Positions 51,951 through 60,611 of a stretch of 64,000 nt of DNA are shown here, piece after piece. The notes under the pieces were generated by a model. It ran no database searches. It saw only the letters and a program-made list of their open reading frames with translations, and was not told where the DNA came from. Both the position numbers and the translations under genes were made by a program. Numbering within the stretch: the first letter of the stretch is position 1; the number at the start of each line of letters is the position of its first letter. Source of the DNA: FEN-1219 sp963810755 (GTDB lineage: Bacteria > Pseudomonadota > Gammaproteobacteria > Steroidobacterales > Rariloculaceae). The stretch spans positions 1,380,141 to 1,444,140 of the forward strand of contig CAWEOP010000003.1 in assembly GCA_963810755.1 (NCBI GenBank). Direction: 5' to 3'.

Positions 51951-54193
51951 CTACCAGGATCCCACTGTGGAAGCGAGCTCCGCCGGCGTCTCGATCGGGG
52001 CGCGACAAGTCATGCCTTCGCATACGTACGCGGCTCCGCCGGACGCGGGCGCGCGCCGCTCCGCGAGCAAGCCGCGCAGCCCGTCCGCATCGGCCGGCAC
52101 GAAGAACGCGAGTCGGTGCGGATGGTAGCGCGTCGGACCGAGAGCGTTTGCGTCAGCGGCGACGCTTCTTTCGCGAGAACCGTCGGGCGTGTCGGGCGTA
52201 TCGGGGCGAGGCGCGCCAGAGGTGCGCGCGGCGAGCGCGGCGCGCCACGCGTCGAGCTGCGCCGCGGGCGCGCGCACCACGACCAGCGTCGGCGGGGCGA
52301 GCAGCTCGTCGAGCGCGTGCAGCAGCGTCGCGTGGCCCTCGGGGTAGCGCCCGATCGCGTGCAGCCCGGCGCGCACCGTGCGCTCGGCCGCGTCGAGATA
52401 GCGCTGCTCGCCGAGCAAGTGGCCGAGCTTCACGAGGACGCCGGCCGCGATCCCGTTGCCTGACGGGACCGCTTCGTCGGCGAAGGTCTTGGGCTTGTGG
52501 ATCAGCGCTTCGTGATCGTCGGCGGTGAAGTAGAAGCCGCCGCGCTCGTCCTCGAAGTGAGCGAGCAGGGCGTCGCAGAGCTCGCACGCGAAGTCGAGGT
52601 CGCTGCCGCGCCAGCGGCATTGCAGCAGCTCGACCAGGCCGTTCGCTAGAAACGCGTAGTCGTCGAGATACGCCGCGAAGCGCGCGCGGCCGTCCTTGTA
52701 CGTCGCCTTGAGGCGGCCGCCGCTCCAGAGCTCGGCGCGGATGAAGTCGACGGCGCGCGTCGCGGCCTCGGCGAGGTCGGGGCGCGCGAGCGCGCGCGCG
52801 GCGCGCGCGAGCCCTGCGATCATCAAGCCGTTCCACGACACGAGCACCTTGTCGTCGCGGCCCGGCCAGACGCGTTGCTCGCGCGCGGCCAGCAGCTTCA
52901 CGCGGGCGCCCTCGAGCAGCTCCCCTCCGCGCGCGGCGTCGATCCCGAACGCTGCGGCGGCCGCGTCAGGCGCCGCGGCGACCCGCAGATGCCAGAAGTG
53001 ATCCTCGAAGTTCGGCGCCGTGATCTCGTCCGCGCCGCCGGCACTCGCCGCGCGCGTGAGCCCGTACACACGTTTCGCGAGCCGGCTCTCGTCGGGCGTG
53101 AGCAGCGCGTCGAGCTCCGCCGGCGTCCAGACGTAGAACTTGCCTTCCTCGTGCTCGGAGTCCGCGTCGAGGGTCGAGTAGAACGCGCCGCGCGCGTCCT
53201 GCATGTCGCGGATCACCCAGTCGGCCGTGGCGCCCGCGACGCGTCCATATAAGGGCGCAGCCGGTCGCGGCGAACGCGTCCGCATACACGGCCAGGAGCG
53301 CCGCGTTGTCGTACAGCATCTTCTCGAAGTGCGGGATCGACCAGTGACGGTCCACGCTGTAGCGGTAGAAGCCGCCGCCGAGCTGATCGTAGAGACCGCG
53401 CGAGCGCCATGCGGTCGAGCGTGTGCGTGACCATCGCGAGCGCTTGGTCATCGCGCGCGCCGGAGGCGCGCGTTTGATCGGTGGTGCCCGCGGCGGTGCC
53501 CGCGGCGTGTGTCTCGGCCGCCGAGCGGTGCCAGTGCGCGAGCAGCAACTCGAGGTTCGGCGCGTGCGGAAACTTCGGCGCGTCGCCGAAGCCGCCGTAG
53601 TCGCTGTCGTAGCTGCGGCCGAGGCGCTCGCGCGCCTGCTCGAGCGGCGCGCGCTCGAGGTCCGCGAAATCGTCGGCACTGCCGGTCGCGATATCGTCGA
53701 AGGCCTTGACGAGACCGGCGCCGCGCTCGCGGATCTCCGCGCTCTGCGTGCGGTAGTAGTTCTCGATTGCGACCAGCACCTCGCGAAACGCGGGCATCCC
53801 GTAACGGCGCTCGCGCGGGAAGTAGGTGCCCGTGAAGATCGGCAGGTGGTTGTCGGGCGTCAGGAACACCGTGAGCGGCCAGCCACCCGCTCGGCCCGTG
53901 TAGAGCTGATGCGCGGTCTGGTAGATCTTGTCGATGTCGGGCCGCTCCTCGCGATCGACCTTCACGTTCACGAACAGGTCGTTCATGAGCTGCGCCGTCG
54001 CGGCGTCCTCGAACGACTCGTGCGCCATCACGTGGCACCAGTGGCACGCCGAGTAACCGACCGAAAGCAGGATCGGCTTGTCGGCGGAGCGCGCGGCCTC
54101 GAGCGCGGCCTCGCTCCAGGCTTGCCAGTGCACCGGGTTGTCCGCGTGCTGGAGAAGATACGGGCTCGTCTCTTCGTTCAGGCGGTTGCGCAT
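51951..54193 (-). CDS. Thioredoxin-fold DUF255 (YyaL/SPATA20-like) protein, frameshifted
   Basis: ATG 54193 gives MRNRLNEETSPYLLQHADNP, then the thioredoxin-like part with SVGYSACHWCHVMAHESFED (CxxC-like CHWC). An N-acylglucosamine-epimerase-like alpha/alpha barrel follows: RSYDSDYGGFGDAPKFPHAP, then after a shift near 53410 YDQLGGGFYRYSVDRHWSIP and HFEKMLYDNAALLAVYADAF, after another near 53245 GRVAGATADWVIRDMQDARG, and DDKVLVSWNGLMIAGLARAA. About 747 residues. The family is widespread; its enzymatic role is not established. Confidence 0.88.
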
Positions 54194-54329
54194 GAGCGAC
54201 ACTATCGAGGAGCGCGGCGCCCGGTGCAACGCGTCGGCGCGCTCGCTGGCCGCGCGCCGAAGCGGGTACACTAACGGCCACGCAGCGCCTCACGTATTTC
54301 CACGATTGGCTACTTTCGGGTGACGTCCG

Positions 54330-55169
54330 TTGTTCACGTATCCCAACTTCGATCCCGTGGCTTTCAGCATCGGACCGGTGGCCGTGCGCTGGTACGGGAT
54401 CATGTACCTCGCAGCGTTCCTGCTCTGCTGGCTCGGGCTGCGCTCCCGCGCGAAGCTCCCGTGGAGCAAGGTCGGGCCGGCCCAGGTCGACGACGTCGTG
54501 TTCTACGGGGCGCTCGGCGCGATCGTCGGCGGACGCATCGGCTACATGCTCGTGTACGGATTGAGCGAGCTCGTCGCGGATCCGCTCAGCCTCTTCACCG
54601 TTTGGAAGGGCGGGATGTCGTTTCACGGTGGGCTCAGCGGCGTGCTGATCGCGATGGCGATCTACGCGCGCCGCACGGGGCTCAAGTTTTTCGACATCAC
54701 GGACGCGATCGCGCCGTGGACTTCGGGCGGCATCTTCTTCGGGCGCATGGGCAACTTCATCAATGGCGAGCTCTGGGGCAAGGTCACGAGCGCCGACGCG
54801 CCGTGGGCCGTGATCGTCAACGGCGAGCCGCGCCACGCGAGCCAGCTCTACGAGGCGTTTCTCGAAGGCCTCGTGCTCTGCACCGTGCTGTGGCTCTACA
54901 CGAGGAAGCCGCGGCCCACGATGGCCGCGTCCGGGTTGTTCCTGATTCTCTACGGGGTCTTCCGGATCCTGATCGAGTTCGTCCGCGTGCCGGACAATCA
55001 GCTCGGCTACATCGCGCTCGGCTGGATCACGACCGGGATGCTGCTGTCCGCGCCGATGGTGATCGCCGGTGCGATTCTGCTCGTGCTCGCGCTGCGCAAA
55101 GGCGTGGACGCCGGCGGAGCCGCGACGCGCGGTGAGTCGCCGCGCGCGATGGCGAACAAGGCCGGCTGA
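54330..55169 (+). CDS. lgt: Prolipoprotein diacylglyceryl transferase
   Basis: Lgt adds diacylglycerol to the lipobox cysteine, the first lipoprotein step; Lnt in this window does the last. TTG 54330 gives MFTYPNFDPVAFSIGPVAVR with the conserved N-terminus, about seven membrane segments, FHGGLSGVLIAMAIYARRTG (conserved HGG) and the signature GRMGNFINGELWGKVT. 279 residues, intact. It is followed by thyA after nine bases, a common lgt-thyA pair. Confidence 0.96.
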   Translation: MFTYPNFDPVAFSIGPVAVRWYGIMYLAAFLLCWLGLRSRAKLPWSKVGPAQVDDVVFYGALGAIVGGRIGYMLVYGLSELVADPLSLFTVWKGGMSFHGGLSGVLIAMAIYARRTGLKFFDITDAIAPWTSGGIFFGRMGNFINGELWGKVTSADAPWAVIVNGEPRHASQLYEAFLEGLVLCTVLWLYTRKPRPTMAASGLFLILYGVFRILIEFVRVPDNQLGYIALGWITTGMLLSAPMVIAGAILLVLALRKGVDAGGAATRGESPRAMANKAG

Positions 55170-55178
55170 GAAGCAAGC

Positions 55179-55973
55179 GTGCGGCAGTATCTCGATTTGC
55201 TCCGGGCGATCCGCGACCGCGGTGCGCGCAAGGACGATCGGACCGGCACCGGCACGCTGAGCCTCTTCGGCTACCAGATGCGCTTCGATCTCGACGCGGG
55301 CTTCCCCGTGCTCACGACCAAGAAGCTGCACCTGCGCTCGATCATCCACGAGCTCCTGTGGTTCTTGAAAGGCGACACGAACATCGCGTACTTGCGCGAG
55401 AACGACGTGACGATCTGGGACGAGTGGGCCGACGAGAACGGCGACCTCGGACCCGTCTATGGCGCGCAGTGGCGCTCCTGGCCCGCGGCGAATGGCGAGC
55501 ACGTCGATCAGATCCAGCGAGCGCTCGACCTCATCCGCCGCGATCCGAACTCGCGCCGCATCATCGTGAGCGCCTGGAACGTCGGCGAGCTCGAGCAGAT
55601 GGCGCTCGCGCCGTGTCATGCGCTGTTCCAGTTCCACGTGTCGCAGGGCCGGCTCTCGTGCCAGCTCTATCAACGCAGCGCCGACGTATTCCTCGGCGTG
55701 CCGTTCAACATCGCGTCCTACGCGCTGCTGCTGCACATGATGGCGCAGCAGACGGATCTGCAACCCGGCGAGCTCGTATGGACGGGCGGCGACTGCCACT
55801 TGTACCTGAACCATCTCGAGCAGGCGCAGCAGCAGCTCGCACGCGAGCCGTTGCCGCTGCCGCGGCTCGTGATCAAGCGCAAACCCGAGACGTTGTTCGA
55901 CTATCGGTACGACGACTTCGAGCTCGTGGACTACCGCGCGCACGCGAGCATCAAGGCGCCGATCGCGGTTTGA
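55179..55973 (+). CDS. thyA: Thymidylate synthase
   Basis: ThyA methylates dUMP to dTMP with methylene-THF. GTG 55179 gives MRQYLDLLRAIRDRGARKDD; motifs include DRTGTGTLSLFGYQMRFDL, IWDEWADENGDLGPVYGAQW, RRIIVSAWNVGELEQMALAP, the catalytic Cys in LAPCHALFQFHV and SADVFLGVPFNIASYALLLH. 264 residues, identical in length to E. coli ThyA. Its last 23 bases overlap the end of intI on the other strand. Confidence 0.97.
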   Translation: MRQYLDLLRAIRDRGARKDDRTGTGTLSLFGYQMRFDLDAGFPVLTTKKLHLRSIIHELLWFLKGDTNIAYLRENDVTIWDEWADENGDLGPVYGAQWRSWPAANGEHVDQIQRALDLIRRDPNSRRIIVSAWNVGELEQMALAPCHALFQFHVSQGRLSCQLYQRSADVFLGVPFNIASYALLLHMMAQQTDLQPGELVWTGGDCHLYLNHLEQAQQQLAREPLPLPRLVIKRKPETLFDYRYDDFELVDYRAHASIKAPIAV

Positions 55974-56952
55974 TCTGCGGCAGGTGTGCCGGCGCGTCGA
56001 GCGGGCTCACCGTGCCCGTCGCGCCGAGACCGGCGACGTGCGTGTAGATCATCGTCGTGCTCACGTCCTTGTGGCCCAGCAGTTCTTGGATCGTGCGGAT
56101 GTCCGCGCCGCGCTGCAGCAGGTGCGTGGCGAAGCTGTGGCGCAGGGTGTGGCAGCTCGCGGGCTTGCTTATGCCGGCGCGCAGTACAGCTTGGCGGACG
56201 GCGTACTGCACCGACTTCTCGTGAAGGTGCCAGCGGACTCTCCTGCCGATCTCCGGTAGAAACACATCGCCATGCGCGGCAAAAACGAACTGCCATGCCC
56301 ATTCTCGCGCGGCCGTTGGGTACTTCCGGCGTAGCGCGTAGGGCAGATACACCTCGCCGGACCCTTTTTCACAGTCGTTGCGATGCTGCTCGCGGCGACG
56401 CTCGAGGTGAAGCTGCAGCGCAGGCGCGATCGCTTGCGCAAGAACAGTCACGCGATCCTTGCTGCCCTTGCCGCTACGCACGACGAGTTGCCGCGCGCGG
56501 AAGTCCACGTCCTTGACCCGCAAGCGCAAACACTCCATGAGCCGCAGGCCGGACCCGTAGAGCAATCCAGCGATCAGCCACTGGTCGCCGCGGAGCTCGC
56601 CGAGAACAGATGCCACTTCGTCGGCGCTCAGGACTGTTGGGAGTTGAGCAGGTTTCTTGGCTCGGATGACCTCGTCAAGCCAAGGCAGCTCGATCCCCAG
56701 CACTCTCCGATAGAGGAACAAGAGCGCGTTCAGCGCCTGATTCTGCGTTGGCGGTGCTACCTTCCGGGCGACTGCGAGATGGCTGAGAAATGCGCCGATG
56801 TGTTCTGGCCCAAGGTCGGCTGGGTGGCGTTTGCCGTGAAAGAAGATGTAGCGGCGAATCCACCCGACATAAGCCTTCTCCGTTAGATGGCTGTAGTGGC
56901 CCGTTCTCAAGGCAGCGCGGACGCGCTGCATCAGCGGCGAAGGCTCCGGCAT
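55951..56952 (-). CDS. intI: Integron integrase (tyrosine recombinase)
   Basis: IntI recombines attC and attI sites to insert and excise cassettes. ATG 56952 gives MPEPSPLMQRVRAALRTGHY, with AAAGGAAA upstream as a ribosome site. The N-terminal SAM-like domain has EKAYVGWIRRYIFFHGKRHP. Catalytic residues: Arg in GLLYGSGLRLMECLRLRVKD, HxLRH in CHTLRHSFATHLLQRG, His in QELLGHKDVSTT and Tyr in MIYTHV. Between them the extra segment REWAWQFVFAAHG to RVRWHLHEKSVQYAVRQAV corresponds to the IntI-specific patch that binds the unpaired bases of attC. 333 residues, intact. It is divergent from the attC array, the normal layout. Confidence 0.96.
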   Translation of the reverse strand: MPEPSPLMQRVRAALRTGHYSHLTEKAYVGWIRRYIFFHGKRHPADLGPEHIGAFLSHLAVARKVAPPTQNQALNALLFLYRRVLGIELPWLDEVIRAKKPAQLPTVLSADEVASVLGELRGDQWLIAGLLYGSGLRLMECLRLRVKDVDFRARQLVVRSGKGSKDRVTVLAQAIAPALQLHLERRREQHRNDCEKGSGEVYLPYALRRKYPTAAREWAWQFVFAAHGDVFLPEIGRRVRWHLHEKSVQYAVRQAVLRAGISKPASCHTLRHSFATHLLQRGADIRTIQELLGHKDVSTTMIYTHVAGLGATGTVSPLDAPAHLPQIKPRSAP

Positions 56953-56977
56953 GTAGCCGTTTCCTTTTGCTAATATT

Positions 56978-56993
56978 CTGGGATATCCCACAG
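56978..56993. promoter_or_regulatory. Possible LexA box upstream of intI
   Basis: CTGGGATATCCCACAG has the CTGT-N8-ACAG layout with one mismatch and sits 26 bases before the intI start codon, where SOS boxes regulate other integrases. However, a perfect palindrome TGGGATATCCCA (56979-56990) inside it has a centre shifted by one base, so a different regulator is possible. Confidence 0.4.
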
Positions 56994-57048
56994 ACGACAC
57001 AGACGCGGCGCCATGTGCAGTCCTCTCAACAGAAATATCCCCCACTTT

Positions 57049-57068
57049 TGTCCCGTTGTAACGGGACA
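57049..57068. promoter_or_regulatory. Perfect palindrome in the attI region
   Basis: TGTCCCGTT-GT-AACGGGACA has 9-base perfect arms and a 2-base centre and ends 20 bases before the presumed attI crossover. On the minus strand TTACAA inside it, 17 bases before ATATTT, could serve as the intI promoter, so the palindrome may be an operator or an integrase-binding site. Confidence 0.5.
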
Positions 57069-57089
57069 TTTATGGGGTAGATTTCAAAG

Positions 57090-57421
57090 TTATACGCAAC
57101 CCGTGCACGTCATTCTCTTGAACGAGTTTTAAGAGCAGGCATCAGTGCATTGCGCGGCGCGTCGTCCGGCTCGTTTGTCGTCGCTCCGAGTGTTGCAATT
57201 ATCGCGGGTCGCGCGCGCGTTCTGTTAAAGGTCGGGCTCGGCCCTGTGCAGCTCACGTCGTCGGCGAGGGTGGAGTGGGCTCTCGCTGAGCGCGTTGTCA
57301 GTGAGCGCGCGGCGTTTGCGGTGAGCTCGGCGTCGCTCGAGTGTCGGAAACCGGACGCAAGAATCAAAGAGGGTTGGCGGTTGAACAACCGGCGGGCGTA
57401 CTCTCGGATTTCAGTGGTTCG
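57090..57421 (+). other. Cassette 1 body: no convincing ORF, paralogue of cassette 6
   Basis: The body of the first cassette runs from the attI junction to attC1. It aligns along its length with the body of cassette 6 (60606-60936): shared landmarks are CACGTCATTCT, GCAGGCATCAG, AAAGGTCGGGCTCGGCCCTG, GAGTGGGCTCTCGCT, GTCAGTGAGCGCGCG, GAGGGTTGGCGGTT, GCGTACTCTCGG and TTCAGTGGTTCG. Open frames in the two copies do not correspond for their full length and lack good starts. It may be non-coding (RNA or promoter cassette) or a decayed gene. Confidence 0.6.
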
Positions 57422-57508
57422 GTATAACAAGCGGTTGCAGCGGACGGTCATGCATAAAGTGCCAAGGCACATACGGCAGCGCGCCGCCGCTGAACCGCGG
57501 CGTTATGC
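57422..57508 (+). repeat. attC1
   Basis: Recombination site from GTATAAC (R'') to GTTATGC (R'), 87 bases. Inner arms GCGGTTGCAGCGG and CCGCTGAACCGC pair except for one extra G, the extrahelical base. The centre has ATAAAGTGCCAAGGCAC. Confidence 0.92.
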
Positions 57509-58116
57509 GCGCGATGACTAACGTGCGTGGCAAGCGACTGGCGATGAGCTGCGCCGGAGTCTGCGCCATCCTCGTGATGAGCATTGCTGCAGACACGTTT
57601 GGTCAGCCGAGCAAATGGCTTGCCGAGGACTCTCGTTTTCTGCTGGATGAGGGGCGCGCGGGTGAGATCCATCTGGGAATGTCTGTGGACGAGATTCCGT
57701 GCTGGTTGGTCCGGAATGGTTGAGTCTCCGAGCGACATTTCCTGAAGGCAGATTCCAACCCGTTTTGGATATTACCTCGCCCTGGGTAGAAGGTGGCCCA
57801 GCACTAAGCGGCCGGATCGGGGTTACAAGTTGCTCAGTTCTTTTCTCTGTCTCGGCGATATGGGTCTTTGATCGACGCTTAAGACGGCGGAGGGAATTGG
57901 AGTCGGTTCGACTCTGGGTGACCTCCGGCGTAGCTACGGATCTGAGGCGCTTCGGCTATCGGCTGGCGGCGAGGAGGGCAGTCCGCCATCCGCTCGTCTG
58001 GGCCAGCTCGGCCTGATCTTCAACCTCGTGGCGCGGGCGACTTCGACGATTCATTGATCATCAAGTCTGTGGGTGTCAGCGCACTACCCACTAGCGTCAG
58101 TAGATCGTGCGCATAA
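57505..58116 (+). CDS. Cassette 2: secreted protein of unknown function, about three frameshifts
   Basis: The ATG at 57505 lies within the attC1 R' box; MTNVRGKRLAMSC at 57514 is an alternative. A signal peptide (LAMSCAGVCAILVMSIAA) and SRFLLDEGRAGEIHLGMSVD follow. A shift near 57695 gives GPEWLSLRATFPEGRFQPVL; another near 57880 gives TAEGIGVGSTLGDLRRSYGS, and a last one near 58035 gives DFDDSLIIKSVGVSALPTSV ending at TAA 58114-58116, inside the R'' box of attC2. Protein about 200 residues. The GIGVGSTLGDLRRSYG type motif occurs in many small exported proteins of unknown role. Confidence 0.6.
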
Positions 58117-58197
58117 CAACCGGTTGCAGCGGACGGTGAGGGATAAAGTGCCAAGGCACGAACGGCAGCGCGCCGCCGCTGAACCGGGACGTTATGC
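58111..58197 (+). repeat. attC2
   Basis: GCATAAC to GTTATGC, 87 bases. Arms CCGGTTGCAGCGG and CCGCTGAACCGG with the extra G; CCGG arm type. Confidence 0.93.
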
Positions 58198-58245
58198 CGC
58201 CAATCTTGCGTTGACCACGCTCCCTGGCTTTGGAACCATGCACCG

Positions 58246-58476
58246 ATGCGTTTCGAAATCGTCGGCGAACTCTGGGACATCGAGACGATCGCTAGCGGCC
58301 GCGGGATTCGCGTGCTTGCGAAGCTTCAGAAGCAACACGGTCGAGGACGTTGGTACAAGCGTAAGGGTTTCGGCGAAGTGCTGCTCGAATCTGGCGAAAT
58401 CGTTCAGGCCGAGGTGCATTGGTACGAAGCGGCCGGAATCGGCAAACGTGGTATGAAGATCAAGCGATTTCTGTGA
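58246..58476 (+). CDS. Cassette 3, first gene: small protein of unknown function
   Basis: ATG 58246 gives an intact 76-residue protein: MRFEIVGELWDIETIASGRG, LQKQHGRGRWYKRKGFGEVL and QAEVHWYEAAGIGKRGMKIK with a final RFL. The IVQAEVHWYEA and GMKIKRFL segments recur in short hypothetical proteins of cyanobacteria and proteobacteria as I recall; no function is assigned. Mixed Lys/Arg and Trp/Tyr content suggests a small beta-rich protein. The next gene starts 10 bases later, so the two are translated from one message. Confidence 0.75.
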   Translation: MRFEIVGELWDIETIASGRGIRVLAKLQKQHGRGRWYKRKGFGEVLLESGEIVQAEVHWYEAAGIGKRGMKIKRFL

Positions 58477-58486
58477 AGATTCCGCT

Positions 58487-58711
58487 ATGGCAAGAGCAAA
58501 GCGCCTCGTAATCTGTCTCGACAACTCTGGATACGAGCTCGCGCTCGAGAAGCGCAAGGTTTATGTCGCGCTTCCGGATGCGAAGGCGGCGCGACTCGGA
58601 CATATCCGCGTTGTTGACGAGTCAGGTGAAGACTATCTCTTTCCCAAAGAGTACTTCGCGCCTGTCGATTTCCCGCGCTCGCTGCGTCGCGCAATCATGC
58701 AGGCTGCGTAG
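58487..58711 (+). CDS. Cassette 3, second gene: small protein of unknown function
   Basis: ATG 58487 gives an intact 74-residue protein: MARAKRLVICLDNSGYELAL, EKRKVYVALPDAKAARLGHI, RVVDESGEDYLFPKEYFAPV and the end RRAIMQAA. The VVDESGEDYLFP segment is typical of a widespread family of short hypothetical proteins. The pair of small adjacent genes in one cassette is the arrangement of toxin-antitoxin cassettes that stabilise integron arrays, but neither protein matches a TA family I know, so this is only a hypothesis. Confidence 0.75.
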   Translation: MARAKRLVICLDNSGYELALEKRKVYVALPDAKAARLGHIRVVDESGEDYLFPKEYFAPVDFPRSLRRAIMQAA

Positions 58712-58737
58712 CCTTTTAGGCGGGCGTTGTGCCAACG

Positions 58738-58824
58738 GCATAACAACCGGTTGCAGCGGACGGTGATGGATAAAGTGCCAAGGCACCTGCGTCAGCGCGC
58801 CGCCGCTGAACCGGGACGTTAGGC
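58738..58824 (+). repeat. attC3
   Basis: GCATAAC to GTTAGGC, 87 bases. CCGG arm type with the extra G in the left arm. Confidence 0.93.
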
Positions 58825-58832
58825 GGCAACCT

Positions 58833-59936
58833 GTGCGTGCAGCCTTGATCGCGTTGCTCCTAGCGGGGTGCGATGCTCAACGGCCGTATCAGCACGCGAA
58901 GGCCACTGGCATCGCAACGGAGCGAGTTTGAACCTCATTCGCCGGTTTCTTGTCGCACTCGTCTGCCGAATCGCTCGGGTCGACGTACGCAGTGTAACCA
59001 AGGCGGGTTATGAGCAGGCGTGCGCCGGCATTGATTTCGGCGGCACTCAGGTCGGTGCTTACAACTACTCGGTGACACTCGCGATTCAAGAGTCGGAGCG
59101 GAACCGGCTAGCACGACGCTTCGTGAATTCGCCGCTGAGCACGACCTTCAGTTCTTTGATTTCCGCCAGGGATCGTCGAGCTTTCCCGTGCGCCGCATGG
59201 CGGTGCTCTCTCCGCGCGGCTTGCACGTTCACGCCGACATGATCACCGGGAACAGTCCCGCAATGGGCAAGGTGCCTATACCATCGTCAGTCATTCTCGT
59301 GGCCAGCACATTCGCCAATCATGACGAATGGCCCCCGGTGCTTCGGGCCCTCGACGCCATATTGCGCACGCAATGGCCCGACAAGACAGGACCCGAATCC
59401 CTGGCGCGCGTGGAGGCGATCAACGTGCCGGATCTTGAGTCCTGGACGCGGCTGACTCCAGGGGAGCAACACGCTCGGCTCGCCGATTATTCAGAGCGGG
59501 AAGAAGCGCAACCGCTGATAAAGCGCATCGTCGATGACTTCCGCCGCGCGCACGGGCACATCGAGGGCTTAGTGGTCACTGAAGAGCCGGGCATCTATCA
59601 CGGCGGAGAGTGGGTGATCGATGTGACGCATCCGTTCATCTTCGACCGCCGGACTCTGCCTCGCCAGCATCTCGGCGTGCGGGTACACGCCGGATCGCAG
59701 CTTCCGCTGCCGCCTGAATTTGCGAACCAGCATCATCCCGACTCGGATACGCATGGTCACCGCCGAATTACGAACGATTCGTCGATCGTTGCGCAAACGA
59801 AATTCGTCAGCGACTGGGCAATCCCACGATGAGTCGCGCCGAGATGCTTCATGCGTTGATTGGTACGCCATTCGAAGACTTCGTCGCGCATTGTAGCGAA
59901 TCGGTTAAGAAGGGCTTCATCCCGCCCTTCGAGTAA
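58833..59936 (+). CDS. Cassette 4: lipoprotein-like protein of unknown function, frameshifted
   Basis: GTG 58833, nine bases after attC3, starts VRAALIALLLAGCDAQRPYQ, a lipoprotein signal with lipobox LAGC. The next 250 bases are hard to read; the frame giving AGIDFGGTQVGAYNYSVTLA is plausible. A later frame reads TLREFAAEHDLQFFDFRQGS, then PRGLHVHADMITGNSPAMGK and VPIPSSVILVASTFANHDEW, FRRAHGHIEGLVVTEEPGIY, VIDVTHPFIFDRRTLP. A further shift near 59735 gives LGYAWSPPNYERFVDRCANE and the end FVAHCSESVKKGFIPPFE at 59936. Reconstructed length about 365 residues; function unknown. At least three indels affect it. Confidence 0.5.
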
Positions 59937-59951
59937 TCGTGTGGAAATGCC

Positions 59952-60038
59952 GCCTAACAAGCAGTTGCAGCAGACGGTCATGGATAAAGTGCCAAGGCAC
60001 ATAGGTAAGCACGCCGCCGCTGAACTGCGGCGTTATGC
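59952..60038 (+). repeat. attC4
   Basis: GCCTAAC to GTTATGC, 87 bases. Arms GCAGTTGCAGCAG and CCGCTGAACTGC; GCAG arm type, with one base change in the left arm. Confidence 0.93.
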
Positions 60039-60130
60039 GCAATCGACACGGAACCGCGGTGATTCATGTCGACAGTATTCGGTTCGTGTCGCTGTTCTCG
60101 TGACTCACGAGGTTTGTGGAGAGCGTCCCA

Positions 60131-60491
60131 ATGAAAATGAACCGTCTCATACCTATGCTGCCCGTGAAGAGCATGCCGGCGAGCGTCGAGTTCTACCAGA
60201 AGCTCGGATTCAGCGTTGAGCAACGGAATGACGATCTGGCGTTGGGCGATGCTGCGCTTTGACGAGTGTCGCCTGATGGTGGATCAATCGATCAACCTTC
60301 ATCGGGACACGCCTCGACAATCGGTCATCTACTTGTATCCGGAGGATATCGTCGAGTATCACCGGCGGGTGCGAGCGAACGGGCTGAAAGTCCCAGACTT
60401 AGACGTTACTTTCTACGGCCTGACTGAGTTTCGTCTCGATGATCCGGATGGCAATCGGTTGTGGATCGGGCAGAACCGTGCCAGCGCATAA
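60131..60491 (+). CDS. Cassette 5: VOC-family (glyoxalase/bleomycin-resistance-like) protein, one frameshift
   Basis: ATG 60131 gives MKMNRLIPMLPVKSMPASVE and FYQKLGFSVEQRNDD, the VOC N-terminus. A one-base shift near 60236 leads to WRWAMLRFDECRLMVDQSIN, QSVIYLYPEDIVEYHRRVRA and TEFRLDDPDGNRLWIGQNRA. About 120 residues, a single VOC unit as in bleomycin-binding proteins, which act as dimers. The end DPDGN-LW is characteristic. The stop TAA (60489-60491) is within the attC5 R'' box. Such cassettes are common in integrons; the ligand is unknown. Confidence 0.8.
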
Positions 60492-60611
60492 CAAGCAGTT
60501 GCAGCGGACCGTGACACGGCATCGCGGGCGCGGCGCAAGTGCGTCATCGCATTGTGCACATGCGCCGCGCTGGACAGCGCAGCGCGCGGCCGCTGAACTG
60601 CGGCGTTATAC
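60486..60611 (+). repeat. attC5, long variant
   Basis: GCATAAC to GTTATAC, 126 bases. The arms GCAGTTGCAGCGG and CCGCTGAACTGC are conserved, but the centre is longer and lacks the AAAGTGCCAAGGCAC element; it contains GCGCGGCGCAAGTGCG and GCACATGCGCCGCGC, which can pair to extend the hairpin. Confidence 0.85.

Larger units (their letters stand above)
56953..57095. other. Putative attI region, intI leader and cassette promoter zone
   Basis: This stretch lies between the intI start and the first cassette. The last seven bases, GTTATAC at 57089-57095, match the end box of cassettes (the same GTTATAC ends attC5), so the recombination point is probably between G57089 and T57090. The region is less GC-rich than the chromosome and contains two palindromes (listed separately). 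TTGTCC (57048-57053) with a 17-base spacer to TATGGG is a weak candidate for the cassette promoter Pc. Exact attI limits cannot be set by eye. Confidence 0.65.

Noticed and set aside
57110..57472. A 120-codon minus-strand frame in cassette 1
   Set aside because: It starts inside attC1 and is not present in the paralogous cassette 6. Similar minus-strand starts (MCLGTL type) recur at several attC sites and are by-products of the repeat.
58889..59089. A 66-codon minus-strand frame in cassette 4
   Set aside because: Its composition looks fairly protein-like, but it lies opposite the cassette orientation and inside a plus-strand gene with a lipobox start; I could not support it.
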